DNA from: Coriobacteriia bacterium
GTDB lineage: Bacteria; Actinomycetota; Coriobacteriia; Coriobacteriales; Eggerthellaceae
DNA length: 64,000 bases
Assembly (NCBI GenBank): GCA_030530215.1
Contig: JAUMVJ010000002.1
Location: 1-64,000, forward strand
Reading direction: 5' to 3'
Of this stretch, positions 27,051 through 35,901 are shown in pieces. Under the pieces are notes generated by a model. That model did not search any database. It was given only the letters and a program-made list of their open reading frames with translations, and was not told the origin of the DNA. Position 1 is the stretch's first letter. The number at the start of each line of letters is the position of its first letter. The translations under genes were made by a program, and so were the position numbers.

Positions 27051-28817
27051 ATGAAGATTATCCATAAGGATGGCGAAGTAACCGAATGCCCTGAAGAACA
27101 GGAACTCGAGGTCATTCGCCATACAGCTGCGCACATCCTGGCTCAGGCCGTCAAGCGCCTGTACCCTGAGGCGATGTTTGGCTATGGCCCCGCCACCGAG
27201 AAGGGCTTCCACTATGACATCGACCTGGGCGATCGCACGATTGCCGAGGAAGAGCTTGAAGCCATCGAAGCCGAGATGAAGAAGATCGTGAAGGAAAATC
27301 TTCCTATTCGTCCTTCCATTCTTCCTCGTGAAGAGGCCATCGCCTTCATGAAGGAGCGCGGCGAGAAGTACAAGGTCGAGCATATCGACGACCTTCCCGC
27401 CGACGCCGAGATCAGCTTCTTCACGCAGGGCGAGTACGTTGACATGTGCACCGGCCCGCATCTGCGCTACACCAAGGCGCTGAAGGCCTTCAAGCTCACC
27501 AGCGTTTCGGGCGCTTACTGGAAAAACGACGCCAACAACAAGATGCTTGTGCGCATCAACGGCACCGCATTCCACAACCAGGCCGAGCTTGACGAGTATC
27601 TGGTTATGCTCGAGGAGGCCAAGAAGCGCGATCACCGCAAGATCGGCCGCGAGATGGACCTTTTCATGCTGCGCGACGAGGCTCCCGGCTTCCCCTTCTT
27701 CCTGCCTCGCGGCATGGAGGTTTACAACGCGCTGCTCGATTACTGGCACGAGATTCATCGCAAGGCCGGCTACGTCGAGGTCAAAACGCCTTTGATCATG
27801 AACCGTCACCTGTGGGAGACCAGCGGTCACTGGGATCACTACAAGGACAACATGTACTCCACGAAGATCGACGACGAGGACTTCTGCATCAAGCCCATGA
27901 ACTGCCCCGGCGGCGTTCTGGTTTACGCTTCCAAGCCCCACAGCTATCGTGAGTTGCCGATGCGCGTCGGTGAGCTGGGCCTTGTCCATAGGCACGAGAT
28001 GCGTGGCGCGCTGAACGGCTTGTTCCGCGTTCGTTGCTTCACGCAGGACGATGCTCATATCTTCATGACGCCCGATCAGATCGCCGACGAGATCACGGGT
28101 GTTGTCAACCTGATTGATTCGGTGTACTCCAAGTTCGGCTTCGAGTACTTCATCGAGCTTTCCACGCGCCCCGAGGACTCCATGGGTTCCGACGAGGATT
28201 GGGAAGCTGCAACCAACGGCTTGGTGGCAGCCCTTACCAATATGGGCCTCGATTACATCGTCAACGAAGGCGACGGCGCTTTCTATGGCCCCAAGATCGA
28301 CTTCCACCTGCGTGATTGCCTTGGCCGAACCTGGCAGTGCGGCACCATCCAGCTTGACTTCCAGATGCCCATCAACTTCGACCTGGGTTACATCGATGCC
28401 GACGGCGAGCGCAAGCGCCCCATCATGATTCACCGCGTGTGCTTTGGCTCCATCGAGCGCTTCATCGGCATTCTGACCGAGCATTTCGCCGGCAAGTACC
28501 CCACTTGGCTTGCCCCTGTTCAGGTTAAGGTTCTTCCCGTTTCCGAGAAGGCTAAGGACTACGCCGAGGGCGTTTACGAGAAGCTCTTCGACATGGGTGT
28601 TCGTGTGGAGATTGACCATCGCGACGAGACCATCGGCTACAAGATTCGTGAGGCTCGCCAGATCGACCGCGTGCCCTACATGCTTGTCTTGGGCGAGAAG
28701 GAAGCCGAGGCCGGTACGATTTCGGTCCGCTACCGTTCCACCGACAAGACCAGCTACGGCATGGATTTCGACGAGTTCGCCCGCGACCTGCTTGAGGAAA
28801 TCAACACCCGCGCATAG
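27051..28817 (+). CDS. thrS: Threonyl-tRNA synthetase (lacking N-terminal TGS domain)
   Basis: The 588-residue class II synthetase attaches threonine to tRNA-Thr. The second editing domain starts almost at once (RHTAAHILAQAVKRLYP at residue 24; zinc-type histidines), so the ~60-residue TGS domain of the usual ~640-residue enzyme is missing. The catalytic core shows KPMNCPGG, VHRHEMRGALNGLFRVRCF and EHFAGKYPTWLAP. The anticodon-binding domain ends the protein. AAGGAG precedes the ATG, and the upstream region is only 88 bases with TATAGT at 27001, so there is no room for a T-box leader. Confidence 0.95.
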   Translation: MKIIHKDGEVTECPEEQELEVIRHTAAHILAQAVKRLYPEAMFGYGPATEKGFHYDIDLGDRTIAEEELEAIEAEMKKIVKENLPIRPSILPREEAIAFMKERGEKYKVEHIDDLPADAEISFFTQGEYVDMCTGPHLRYTKALKAFKLTSVSGAYWKNDANNKMLVRINGTAFHNQAELDEYLVMLEEAKKRDHRKIGREMDLFMLRDEAPGFPFFLPRGMEVYNALLDYWHEIHRKAGYVEVKTPLIMNRHLWETSGHWDHYKDNMYSTKIDDEDFCIKPMNCPGGVLVYASKPHSYRELPMRVGELGLVHRHEMRGALNGLFRVRCFTQDDAHIFMTPDQIADEITGVVNLIDSVYSKFGFEYFIELSTRPEDSMGSDEDWEAATNGLVAALTNMGLDYIVNEGDGAFYGPKIDFHLRDCLGRTWQCGTIQLDFQMPINFDLGYIDADGERKRPIMIHRVCFGSIERFIGILTEHFAGKYPTWLAPVQVKVLPVSEKAKDYAEGVYEKLFDMGVRVEIDHRDETIGYKIREARQIDRVPYMLVLGEKEAEAGTISVRYRSTDKTSYGMDFDEFARDLLEEINTRA

Positions 28818-28919
28818 GGGAGGGCGCTTCGGCCAGGGCGTTCATGGCCGCCCCATCGCTGCGATAAAGCGGCAACTCGGTAGCGGTTGAGTAGCTCGGT
28901 TTCATATACGGCTTTCACA

Positions 28920-28955
28920 AAGGCCGGCACGCTTCACATGATGCGCGCCGGCCTT
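28920..28955 (+). terminator. Terminator after thrS
   Basis: AAGGCCGGC (28920-28928) pairs with GCCGGCCTT (28947-28955), followed by CTTTGCTGCTT. Confidence 0.75.
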
Positions 28956-29029
28956 CTTTGCTGCTTCGGGCGCTTTGCCGTTGGCCCTCTTCTTCGGTTT
29001 GTGTAGCGAACTTGAAATAAAGCGCGTGC

Positions 29030-29035
29030 TATAAT
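29030..29035 (+). promoter_or_regulatory. Extended -10 promoter (TGCTATAAT) of the ABC importer operon
   Basis: A perfect TATAAT preceded by TGC gives an extended -10 box. TTGAAA at 29012 is only 12 bases upstream, too close for a normal -35, so the promoter probably relies on the extended -10. Confidence 0.6.
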
Positions 29036-29102
29036 CGCACAATCGCTTTAGCGCAATGGAGTGCTGGAGTGGCAAGAGATAATCCCAATCAAAGGGGCAT
29101 TG

Positions 29103-29942
29103 ATGAAGAAGAAGATTTTCGCCGTTGCGGCAGCTTGCTTGATGCTGGCGTTTTCGGCAGTCATGCTGGCCGGCTGCGGCTCTAGCAGCTCTAGTTCCAA
29201 GGAAAAGCTCGTTGTTGGTTTTGATGCGGCATATCCTCCCTACGGTTACCTGGTAACCGACGACGGCGATGGCTATCAGGCCTCCGACGGCAACAAGTAC
29301 ACCGGCTTCGACCTTGATCTCGCAAGCGCCGTTTGCGAGAAGAATGGCTGGGAACTCGAGGTTTCCCCGATCGACTGGGACTCCAAGGATGCTCTGCTTG
29401 GCTCCGGCGACATTACCTGCATCTGGAACGGCTTCACTTACGAGGGTCGCGAGGACAATTACGCATTCTCCGGCCTTTACATGCAGAACAAGCAGGTAGT
29501 GGTTGTTCGCGCCGATTCCGACATCAAGAAGCTTTCCGACCTCAAGGGCAAGAACGTCATCACCCAGAAGGATTCTGCTGCGCTCGACGTTCTTGAGGGC
29601 GACCAGAAGAGCCTGGCCGACAAGTTCAAGAAGCTTGAGACCATCAGCGATTACAACAACGCTTTCATGCAGCTTGAGTCTGGCGCTGTTGATGCCGTTG
29701 CCTGCGACCTCTCCATCGCTGCTTATCAGATTGCCGCCAACCCCGACAAGTACGCTCAGCTTGACGAGAGCCTGAGCTCCGAGCATTACGCCGTCGGCTT
29801 CGCCAAGGACAATCAGGAAATGGCCGACAAGGTCACCGATGCCCTGAAGGAGCTCGATAAGGAGGGCAAGGTCAAGGAGCTTTGCGAGAAGTACGCCGAC
29901 CAGGGCATGGATTATGCCAACTGGTGTCTTGAGCAGGACTAA
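29103..29942 (+). CDS. Amino acid ABC transporter substrate-binding lipoprotein
   Basis: The 279-residue protein is a family 3 (SBP_bac_3) solute-binding lipoprotein for polar amino acids. A signal peptide with lipobox LAGC makes Cys25 the lipidated residue, followed by a Ser-rich linker. Then come KLVVGFDAAYPPYGY, GFDLDLASAVCEKNGWELE and the second lobe (LSDLKGKNVITQKDSAALDV). AAAGGGG lies upstream of the ATG. A hairpin separates it from the permease gene, which would let the binding protein be made in excess. The amino acid is not predictable. Confidence 0.92.
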   Translation: MKKKIFAVAAACLMLAFSAVMLAGCGSSSSSSKEKLVVGFDAAYPPYGYLVTDDGDGYQASDGNKYTGFDLDLASAVCEKNGWELEVSPIDWDSKDALLGSGDITCIWNGFTYEGREDNYAFSGLYMQNKQVVVVRADSDIKKLSDLKGKNVITQKDSAALDVLEGDQKSLADKFKKLETISDYNNAFMQLESGAVDAVACDLSIAAYQIAANPDKYAQLDESLSSEHYAVGFAKDNQEMADKVTDALKELDKEGKVKELCEKYADQGMDYANWCLEQD

Positions 29943-30010
29943 ATCTGCTCTTGATGCGTACGCTTCGTGCTTTGCCGGGTGAGTCCCGGTAGCGAGTTTC
30001 GCTTGTAACC

Positions 30011-30036
30011 GGTGGGCAAGGGTTTCCTTGCCCACC
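30011..30036 (+). terminator. Hairpin between binding-protein and permease genes
   Basis: A perfect 10-bp stem (30011-30020 with 30027-30036) with a 6-base loop and a short T-run (CTTTTGCG). Placed inside the importer gene set, it probably acts as a partial terminator. Confidence 0.75.
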
Positions 30037-30218
30037 CTTTTGCGTGTTTAAGGCTTTGCTTTTCGGAGCTTGGTTTCGGCCTGCTTTGAGCCTGATAAAG
30101 AGTTGTGAGCGCCGCCAACCGTTGGCCTTCAGGCAAGGTCTTCGGGCGCAAGTGGAGCGGGTGCGCAGGATGTGCGCCTTCTGGCGCGACCGTGAAGAAG
30201 AATGAACAAGGAGTCGTT

Positions 30219-30872
30219 ATGGAATTAACCGCGATGTTCACCGCATTGCTTTCGGGCTTTGGGATGACCCTGCAGATCTTCGTGATCACGCTGGTGGGCG
30301 CCTTGCCTTTGGGCGTTCTTGTTGCCCTTGCGCGCATGTGCAGCTTCAAGCCCTTGGCGCTTCTTGCTCGCTTCTACATTTCCATCTTGCGCGGCACGCC
30401 TTTGATGCTTCAGCTGATGGCCTGGATGTTCGCCCCGTATTACCTGTTTGGGCTTTCGCTTGGCTCCGACTGGAAATTCGTCGCTTGCGCGATCGGCTTC
30501 ATCCTCAACTACAGCGCTTATTTCGGTGAGATCTACCGTTCGGGTATTCAGTCGATTCCGCGCGGCCAGTACGAGGCCGCCGAGATTTTGGGCTACACCA
30601 AGGCTCAGTGCTTCCTGAAGATCATCTTGCCTCAGGTTATCAAGCGCATCGCTCCTGCCATCGGTAACGAAATCATCGCTCTTGTCAAAGATACTTCGCT
30701 CGCCTTCGTCCTGGGTATCATGGAGATGTTCACGCAGGCAAAGGCCTTGGCGGCAGCACTCGCCAACATGACGCCTTACTTCATGGCGGCGCTTATTTAC
30801 TGGTTCTTCACGCTTTTCGTCGAGTTCGTTTTGAACAAGATTGAAAAGAAGCTTTCCTACTACCACGACTAG
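30219..30872 (+). CDS. Amino acid ABC transporter permease
   Basis: The 217-residue inner-membrane protein is a HisM/GlnP-type permease with about five hydrophobic helices. The family motifs are FYISILRGTPLMLQL near residue 50 and the EAA loop QYEAAEILGYTKAQCFLKIILPQ near residue 110, where the ATPase docks. AAGGAG precedes ATG 30219. It is followed after 15 bases by the ATPase gene, completing the importer with the lipoprotein at 29103. Confidence 0.93.
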   Translation: MELTAMFTALLSGFGMTLQIFVITLVGALPLGVLVALARMCSFKPLALLARFYISILRGTPLMLQLMAWMFAPYYLFGLSLGSDWKFVACAIGFILNYSAYFGEIYRSGIQSIPRGQYEAAEILGYTKAQCFLKIILPQVIKRIAPAIGNEIIALVKDTSLAFVLGIMEMFTQAKALAAALANMTPYFMAALIYWFFTLFVEFVLNKIEKKLSYYHD

Positions 30873-30887
30873 GGCAAGGGGTTACAC

Positions 30888-31661
30888 ATGTCGAACAAAA
30901 ACGAAGTGCTTGTCCATATCGCTGACCTGCATAAAAGCTTCGGGGCAACCGAGGTGCTCAAAGGTATTTCGCTCGACGTCCACAAGGGCGAGGTGGTGGC
31001 TATCATCGGTTCGTCCGGCGGCGGCAAGTCCACGCTTTTGCGCTGCGCAACGCTGCTTGAAACTATGGACAAGGGTACGCTTGCTTATAGCGACGTGGTG
31101 GTTGCCCAGGATAACGAAAAGGGCCAAGCCGCTTACGACAAAGCGGCCATGCTCAAGGCGCGCACCAAGTTCAGCTTAGTGTTCCAGGATTTTAACCTGT
31201 TCCCGCATTGGACGGTGTTGCGCAATGTTGCCGATGCCCCGCATAACGTTTTGGGTAAATCCAAGGCCGAGGCGGAAGAGACCGCGCGTGCACTGATTAA
31301 GAAGATGGGCCTTGAGGGCAAGGAAGGCATGGTTCCTTGCGACCTTTCGGGTGGCCAGAAGCAGCGCGTTGCGATTGCCCGCGCATTGGCCATGAACCCC
31401 GAGGTGCTTTTCTTTGATGAGCCCACCTCTGCGCTCGACCCTGAGCTTACGCGCGAGGTTTTGAAGGTTATTCGCGATTTGGCTGCCGAAGAGATGACCA
31501 TGGTAATCGTCACGCATGAGATGCGCTTTGCCGCCGAGGTTGCCGACCGTATCGTATTTATGGACCGCGGCGTTATCGTTGAGGAAGGCCCTGCTGAACA
31601 GGTGTACAACAATCCTCAACATCAGCGCACGCGCGATTTTCTTTCGCAGGCAAGCGAGTAG
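30888..31661 (+). CDS. Amino acid ABC transporter ATP-binding protein
   Basis: The 257-residue ATPase is of the GlnQ/HisP type. Walker A is [13 protein letters not shown], the Q-loop is [11 protein letters not shown], the signature is [16 protein letters not shown], Walker B is [14 protein letters not shown], and the switch histidine is in VTHEM. The Walker A GSSGGGKS differs from the common G-SGSGKS at one residue but is compatible with nucleotide binding. AAGGGG lies upstream of its start. It energises uptake with the permease at 30219. Confidence 0.95.
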   Translation: MSNKNEVLVHIADLHKSFGATEVLKGISLDVHKGEVVAIIGSSGGGKSTLLRCATLLETMDKGTLAYSDVVVAQDNEKGQAAYDKAAMLKARTKFSLVFQDFNLFPHWTVLRNVADAPHNVLGKSKAEAEETARALIKKMGLEGKEGMVPCDLSGGQKQRVAIARALAMNPEVLFFDEPTSALDPELTREVLKVIRDLAAEEMTMVIVTHEMRFAAEVADRIVFMDRGVIVEEGPAEQVYNNPQHQRTRDFLSQASE

Positions 31662-31721
31662 CCTAATCGTTTGGCGGGAAAAATCGAGGTAATTCAAGTT
31701 AACGAGGCGAAGGGTACGAAC

Positions 31722-32687
31722 ATGCCGAAAATCTATTTGGTGAATATGGACTTCACCCAATTCGATATCGAGGAGAAGATGGCAGCCGAGGCCGGCATCG
31801 AGTTGGGCTTCAGCCAGGAGCGCGATGCGAAAAGCACCATCGCCAACTGCCAGGATGCCGACGGTATCGTCACCTCGTACGGCGATTTTGACCGCGAACT
31901 CTTCGAATCGCTGCCCAAGCTCAAGGTGGTTTCGCGCACTGGTGTGGGCTACGACTCCATCGATGTTCCCGCTGCCACCGACAACGGCGTGTTCGTGTGC
32001 ACGGCTCCCGGCTACGCTAACGAGGTTGTTTCCGATCATGCTATTTCCATGGCACTCGGCGTGCTGCGTCGTACCAACGAGCTTGATGCCGACATCCGCG
32101 CTGGCGTTTGGGATTTTGCGCGCCGTCGCCCCTTGGGGCAGTGCTACGGCCGTACTTTCGGTGTTGTGGGCATGGGTGCTATTGGTCGTGCTTGCGCGCG
32201 CAAGGCGGAAGGTCTGGGCTTCAAGGTGGTTTGCTGGAGCCGCTCTTTGATTCCCGGGCGCCGTACGCCCGAAGGCTATGAGTGCCTGACTTTCGATGAA
32301 CTACTCGAAACTGCCGACGTCATTAGCATCCATACGGCGCTCACGCCCGATACGCATCATCTATTCGATGCCCAAGCTTTCGCCAAGATGAAGGACACTG
32401 CGGTGTTGGTGAACACGTCGCGTGGCTCCGTCGTCGATACCGATGCCCTGGCCGAGGTCTTGTGCCGTGGCGAGCTGTGGGGTGCGGGCTTGGATGTTTT
32501 CGAAGGCGAGCCTGCCGATATCACGCGTCCTATCTTCGCCGCGCCTCATACTCTCTTCAGCGCGCATGCCGCATATTGGTCCGAGGAGTCGGGCGTCGAG
32601 CTGCGCACGCGTACCATGCAAAGTGCGATAGACGCCGTCCTTGGCCGCAAACCCATCGATTGCTTAAATCCCACCGCTTGGGATTAG
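31722..32687 (+). CDS. D-2-hydroxyacid dehydrogenase, CtBP-like
   Basis: The 321-residue NAD-dependent dehydrogenase has Rossmann motif GVVGMGAIGRACARK, catalytic Arg in NTSRGSVVD, Glu in DVFEGEPAD and His in SAHAAYWSEES. The HxAxWSEES form is characteristic of CtBP-like dehydrogenases, which separates it from the paralogue at 26000. GAAGGG precedes ATG 31722. It starts 60 bases after the ATPase with no terminator, so it is probably expressed with the amino acid importer and may reduce the 2-oxo acid from the imported amino acid. The substrate is inferred. Confidence 0.87.
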   Translation: MPKIYLVNMDFTQFDIEEKMAAEAGIELGFSQERDAKSTIANCQDADGIVTSYGDFDRELFESLPKLKVVSRTGVGYDSIDVPAATDNGVFVCTAPGYANEVVSDHAISMALGVLRRTNELDADIRAGVWDFARRRPLGQCYGRTFGVVGMGAIGRACARKAEGLGFKVVCWSRSLIPGRRTPEGYECLTFDELLETADVISIHTALTPDTHHLFDAQAFAKMKDTAVLVNTSRGSVVDTDALAEVLCRGELWGAGLDVFEGEPADITRPIFAAPHTLFSAHAAYWSEESGVELRTRTMQSAIDAVLGRKPIDCLNPTAWD

Positions 32688-32711
32688 GCCTTGTTTGCAT
32701 AACCTTTTGTT

Positions 32712-33755
32712 TCAAATTTTTATGTAGGCGGTGGTTCGTCCGCCGCCTACTTTTTTAATTTCGCCTTCGTCGAGTAGACGTTTAAGTTCGCGTTCGATGC
32801 TGGAATCGCTAATGTCGGGGCAGCGTTTGCGAATGTCGTCTTTGCTGATTTTGCCGAGGGCATATTCGAAAGTTTCGGCGATGCGCCGTGCTTTGCTTGT
32901 TGCGCGCATGCTTGCTTCTACGCAGTCGAATAGATCGCGATAAGCGCAGCAAAGAATCCCTAACATGAAGTTGATGAAGGGCGCTTCGTTGTTGTTTCCT
33001 GTTTCCCAACCCGTTGAGCTTTCCGCCAGTGTCTCGTAGTACAGGTTAAGGTGCTTTCCGATGATTTCTTCGATGCTGATGTAGCGTGGTACCAGGTAGC
33101 CGCATTTTTCTAGCAGAAGTACGGTTAGCAGCCTGCTCATGCGCCCATTGCCGTCGTTGAAAGGGTGGATGCTTACGAAGTCAAAGACAAAGCGCATTGC
33201 AAGCAAAAGAGGGTCCGAGTTTTCTTTTGCTGTTGCTAAACGGTAGGTCTCGCAAAGCTCTGCAACGGCATCGGGTGTGGCGATGGCGGGCGTTGGCTTA
33301 AAGCGCACGTAGGCTGTTCCGTCGGCGCGCTGTGCAACAATCTGATTGTCGGTATCTTTCCATGAGCCGCCGTAGGAGTAGCTGGTGTATTTCAACAGGT
33401 CGCGATGAAGCTGCAAGATAACAGCGGGTGTGGTCTGAATATATTCATATTGGCTATGGATAAGGGCAAGAACGTCACGATATCCGGCAATTTCTTTTTC
33501 GCTTCGCGTGCTGGGGGCGGCCTTTTCTTTAAGAATCTGTTTAAAGCGAGCCTTGGTGGTTACGATGCCCTCGATGCGATTAGATGCTTCGGTGCTAGCA
33601 AAGTGAGCCTGCTCGTGGAGCGAAGTTAGAATGGCGGGCTTTGCTGCGTTTAAGAGGACTTGCTTTCCTTTGAATTCGCGCAAGCAAAGAAGAAAACGCA
33701 GGGTTTCCTCGTTGTGCAGCAGTTTGGATGTTGTGCTGTAGTCGAATCGTCGCAC
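32712..33755 (-). CDS. Fic-domain protein with N-terminal inhibitory motif and winged-helix C-terminus
   Basis: The 347-residue protein has the full Fic motif HPFNDGNGRMSR (catalytic His197), the signature of AMP-transferases. The inhibitory motif S-x3-E-G is present in EASNRIEG (Ser58, Glu62, Gly63), placing it among Fic proteins with a built-in anti-toxin helix. The last ~70 residues look like a winged helix (DDIRKRCPDISDSSIERELK). I place the start at GTG 33755, because AAAGGAG lies six bases upstream; that site would otherwise be inside the frame, which stays open to 33782. No separate antitoxin gene is adjacent. Confidence 0.88.
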   Translation of the reverse strand: MRRFDYSTTSKLLHNEETLRFLLCLREFKGKQVLLNAAKPAILTSLHEQAHFASTEASNRIEGIVTTKARFKQILKEKAAPSTRSEKEIAGYRDVLALIHSQYEYIQTTPAVILQLHRDLLKYTSYSYGGSWKDTDNQIVAQRADGTAYVRFKPTPAIATPDAVAELCETYRLATAKENSDPLLLAMRFVFDFVSIHPFNDGNGRMSRLLTVLLLEKCGYLVPRYISIEEIIGKHLNLYYETLAESSTGWETGNNNEAPFINFMLGILCCAYRDLFDCVEASMRATSKARRIAETFEYALGKISKDDIRKRCPDISDSSIERELKRLLDEGEIKKVGGGRTTAYIKI

Positions 33756-34003
33756 CCCTGGCTCCTTTCTAATCTGCATCAAATATAGAATAAATGAGGT
33801 AGATTGTATTCACAAAAGATTCAGCAAAAGCGCAAGGTCCATTGGTGCGGATGTAGCAATCGCGGGCCGTAATCTGATACGAAAAAGCCGCCCATCAAGG
33901 TGTTTGATTGCATTGATTTTCATTCTTGGATACAGGGGGACGTGGTGTTAGCCATGCAAAAAACGAGCCTTAACAGCGCTCGAGCAGGGGGTGGAACGCG
34001 TTG

Positions 34004-35863
34004 CTAAAGCGCTTTCGATTGGTATAGGCCGTTGTCGACGAACCCGAGTTTTCGGTAGTATTCGCGCGTGCCCACGGCGCTGATTACGAAGATGCGTGTG
34101 CGTTCGTGCTCGCGTGCAATCTCGCAAGCACGTGCGACAAGCTTGCGCCCCAAGCCTAGGTGCTGGGTGCCTTCCTGCGCTTCGTGGAGGCGCTCCACTT
34201 TGCCGTAAACATGCACTTCGCGGATCATTACATCGTCCGCGGTGGTGGGCAAGTTCGCTGCCGAGCGGGAGTGGCGCTCGAGCGCTTCTTTTTTTGGAAG
34301 CGAAAGGCGCAGGAAGCCGGCAATTCTGTTTTCCGGGGTAACCCACTGCAAGAAGAACTCCGTGGTGGCCGTGGTGTCGTATTCGACGACGTCGAGCGTA
34401 AGTTCTTCCGGGCTAAAGCTGCTGCCTCCGACTTCGCGATGACGAATTTCTTGGATGCTGCCATTTTCGCGCGCCACTTGAGCCTCGATGATCTGACGCA
34501 GATTGGCGGTGCGGTTGCCTTGGATGATGTCTTGCGCGCTGAAGTCGCGGATCATGCGGCTTACGCGGGTGTAGGGCTGGGTCGCCATCAGGTTTTGCGT
34601 CATGAGCCATTGCAGCTGTCGGGATGAATAAGCGCTCCATTTTCCCTGATTTTGCAGCTCTTCAAGTTTGGTGCCGCCCAAAAGCACGCAGGGGTAGAGC
34701 TTCACTTCGTCGGGTTTGAAGCGCGGGTCGTTTGAGAAAATCTGGTAATCCGCTGCGTCGTCTTCGGGCGTGGCGCCTACCAAGTTCGCCATGAAGTGCG
34801 TATGCGTTTTAAAGCCGAACAGGCGCAAAAGCTCAAAGGCTTGGGTGAGCTGAGCGGCGGACATGCTGCGTCCGTTACGCGCAAGCGTTTCTTCGCAGGT
34901 GCTTTGCACGCCGATTTGGATTTTGGTGCAGCCGAGGCGTCGGGCGTTGCTTAGCGCTTGGGCGCTGATGGCGTCGGGCCTTGTTTCAACGACGAGCCCC
35001 ACGCAGCGATGCGCCGCGAATTCGTTGATGCGCTGCTGTTTTTCCACGTCCTCCCAACTAGCACTTTGCCCTTGGGCAAGTGCTTGCCAACGAGAATCGG
35101 CATCGTAGAGCGCATGGAAGGCCTGGTTGTACGTGGAGTCACCATGCAAGATCTTCTGCTGATCTTCTCGGACGAAGGAATCGAGCTCTTTATCGTCGGT
35201 GGTAAAGCCGGCGTCCGCATAACATTTGCGCAGGGTGGCGGCTTTTTTCTCGGCAAGGTTCGCATCTGAACCGCCCTTTGCTGCGCCCCGGCTTGGCTGT
35301 CCGGCTTCGTTGAGCGCCTCGAACAGACGGCTTATGTACCAGCGCTGGTAGGCATCGGGGTAAGTGGTCCAGCTTCCGCCCAAAACGATGAGTTCCACTT
35401 TATCGGTGATATGCCCCATTTGAGTGAGCGCCCGCAAGCGTGAGGTAACTTGCAAATACGGGTCGAAGAAGTTGCGCTCGGCGCGTTGACAAGCGGGTTC
35501 GTTATGAACGTAGCTTTTGGGCATACGCAGGTCGTTGGGGCAGAAGACGCAATTGCCTTCGCAGGGCCAGGGCTTGGTGATGACGGTGATGGTTGCCACG
35601 CCCGAGGCGGTTCGGCGCGGTTTTGCGCGCAGGCATCGAAGGAATTTTGCCTCAAGCGCGTCGTCAACATTCCAGCTGCGCCAAAGCTCGGGGCGCGAGT
35701 TCTTAGTTTCAAAATAGTGGCGCAAAAGCTTCTTCTTGCTTGCGCGTTTTGCGTTGTCGTGGATACCGGCATTATGCGAGCGGATGATCTTTGCAACTTC
35801 GTCAGGCGAGAGCTTGTTTGCGCCGCGAAGTTGGTCGAGTATGTCCACGAGAGCTTTGTCCAT
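34004..35863 (-). CDS. elp3: Elp3-type tRNA U34 carboxymethyl-modifying radical SAM/acetyltransferase
   Basis: The 619-residue enzyme is of the Elp3 family, which installs cm5-type groups on tRNA uridine 34 using SAM and acetyl-CoA. The radical SAM cysteines are C101, C105 and C108 in CEGNCVFCP; later come LGGSWTTYP, GVQSTCEETL and THFMANLVG. The last ~100 residues are a GNAT domain (VRE-less form with EVHVYGKVERL, HLGLGRKLVARACEIA). ATG 35863 lies seven bases after TATAAT, so the message is probably leaderless; the ATG at 35872 lies within that box. It is divergent from the Trm9-like gene at 35902. Confidence 0.92.
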   Translation of the reverse strand: MDKALVDILDQLRGANKLSPDEVAKIIRSHNAGIHDNAKRASKKKLLRHYFETKNSRPELWRSWNVDDALEAKFLRCLRAKPRRTASGVATITVITKPWPCEGNCVFCPNDLRMPKSYVHNEPACQRAERNFFDPYLQVTSRLRALTQMGHITDKVELIVLGGSWTTYPDAYQRWYISRLFEALNEAGQPSRGAAKGGSDANLAEKKAATLRKCYADAGFTTDDKELDSFVREDQQKILHGDSTYNQAFHALYDADSRWQALAQGQSASWEDVEKQQRINEFAAHRCVGLVVETRPDAISAQALSNARRLGCTKIQIGVQSTCEETLARNGRSMSAAQLTQAFELLRLFGFKTHTHFMANLVGATPEDDAADYQIFSNDPRFKPDEVKLYPCVLLGGTKLEELQNQGKWSAYSSRQLQWLMTQNLMATQPYTRVSRMIRDFSAQDIIQGNRTANLRQIIEAQVARENGSIQEIRHREVGGSSFSPEELTLDVVEYDTTATTEFFLQWVTPENRIAGFLRLSLPKKEALERHSRSAANLPTTADDVMIREVHVYGKVERLHEAQEGTQHLGLGRKLVARACEIAREHERTRIFVISAVGTREYYRKLGFVDNGLYQSKAL

Positions 35864-35870
35864 GGCTGCC

Positions 35871-35894
35871 ATTATACGGGTGTTGCTTTAGAAT
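35871..35894. promoter_or_regulatory. Back-to-back -10 boxes of the elp3 and Trm9-like genes
   Basis: On the minus strand TATAAT (35876-35871) lies seven bases before the elp3 ATG at 35863. On the plus strand TAGAAT (35889-35894) lies seven bases before the ATG at 35902. That spacing puts both transcription starts at or next to the start codon, and neither gene has a ribosome binding site. Confidence 0.6.
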
Positions 35895-35901
35895 CTGGCT
35901 C

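Noticed and set aside
27024-28619. 531-codon frame antisense to thrS
   Set aside because: It is a mirror of the synthetase gene with low-complexity composition (Val/Leu/Gly/Asp) and no family features.
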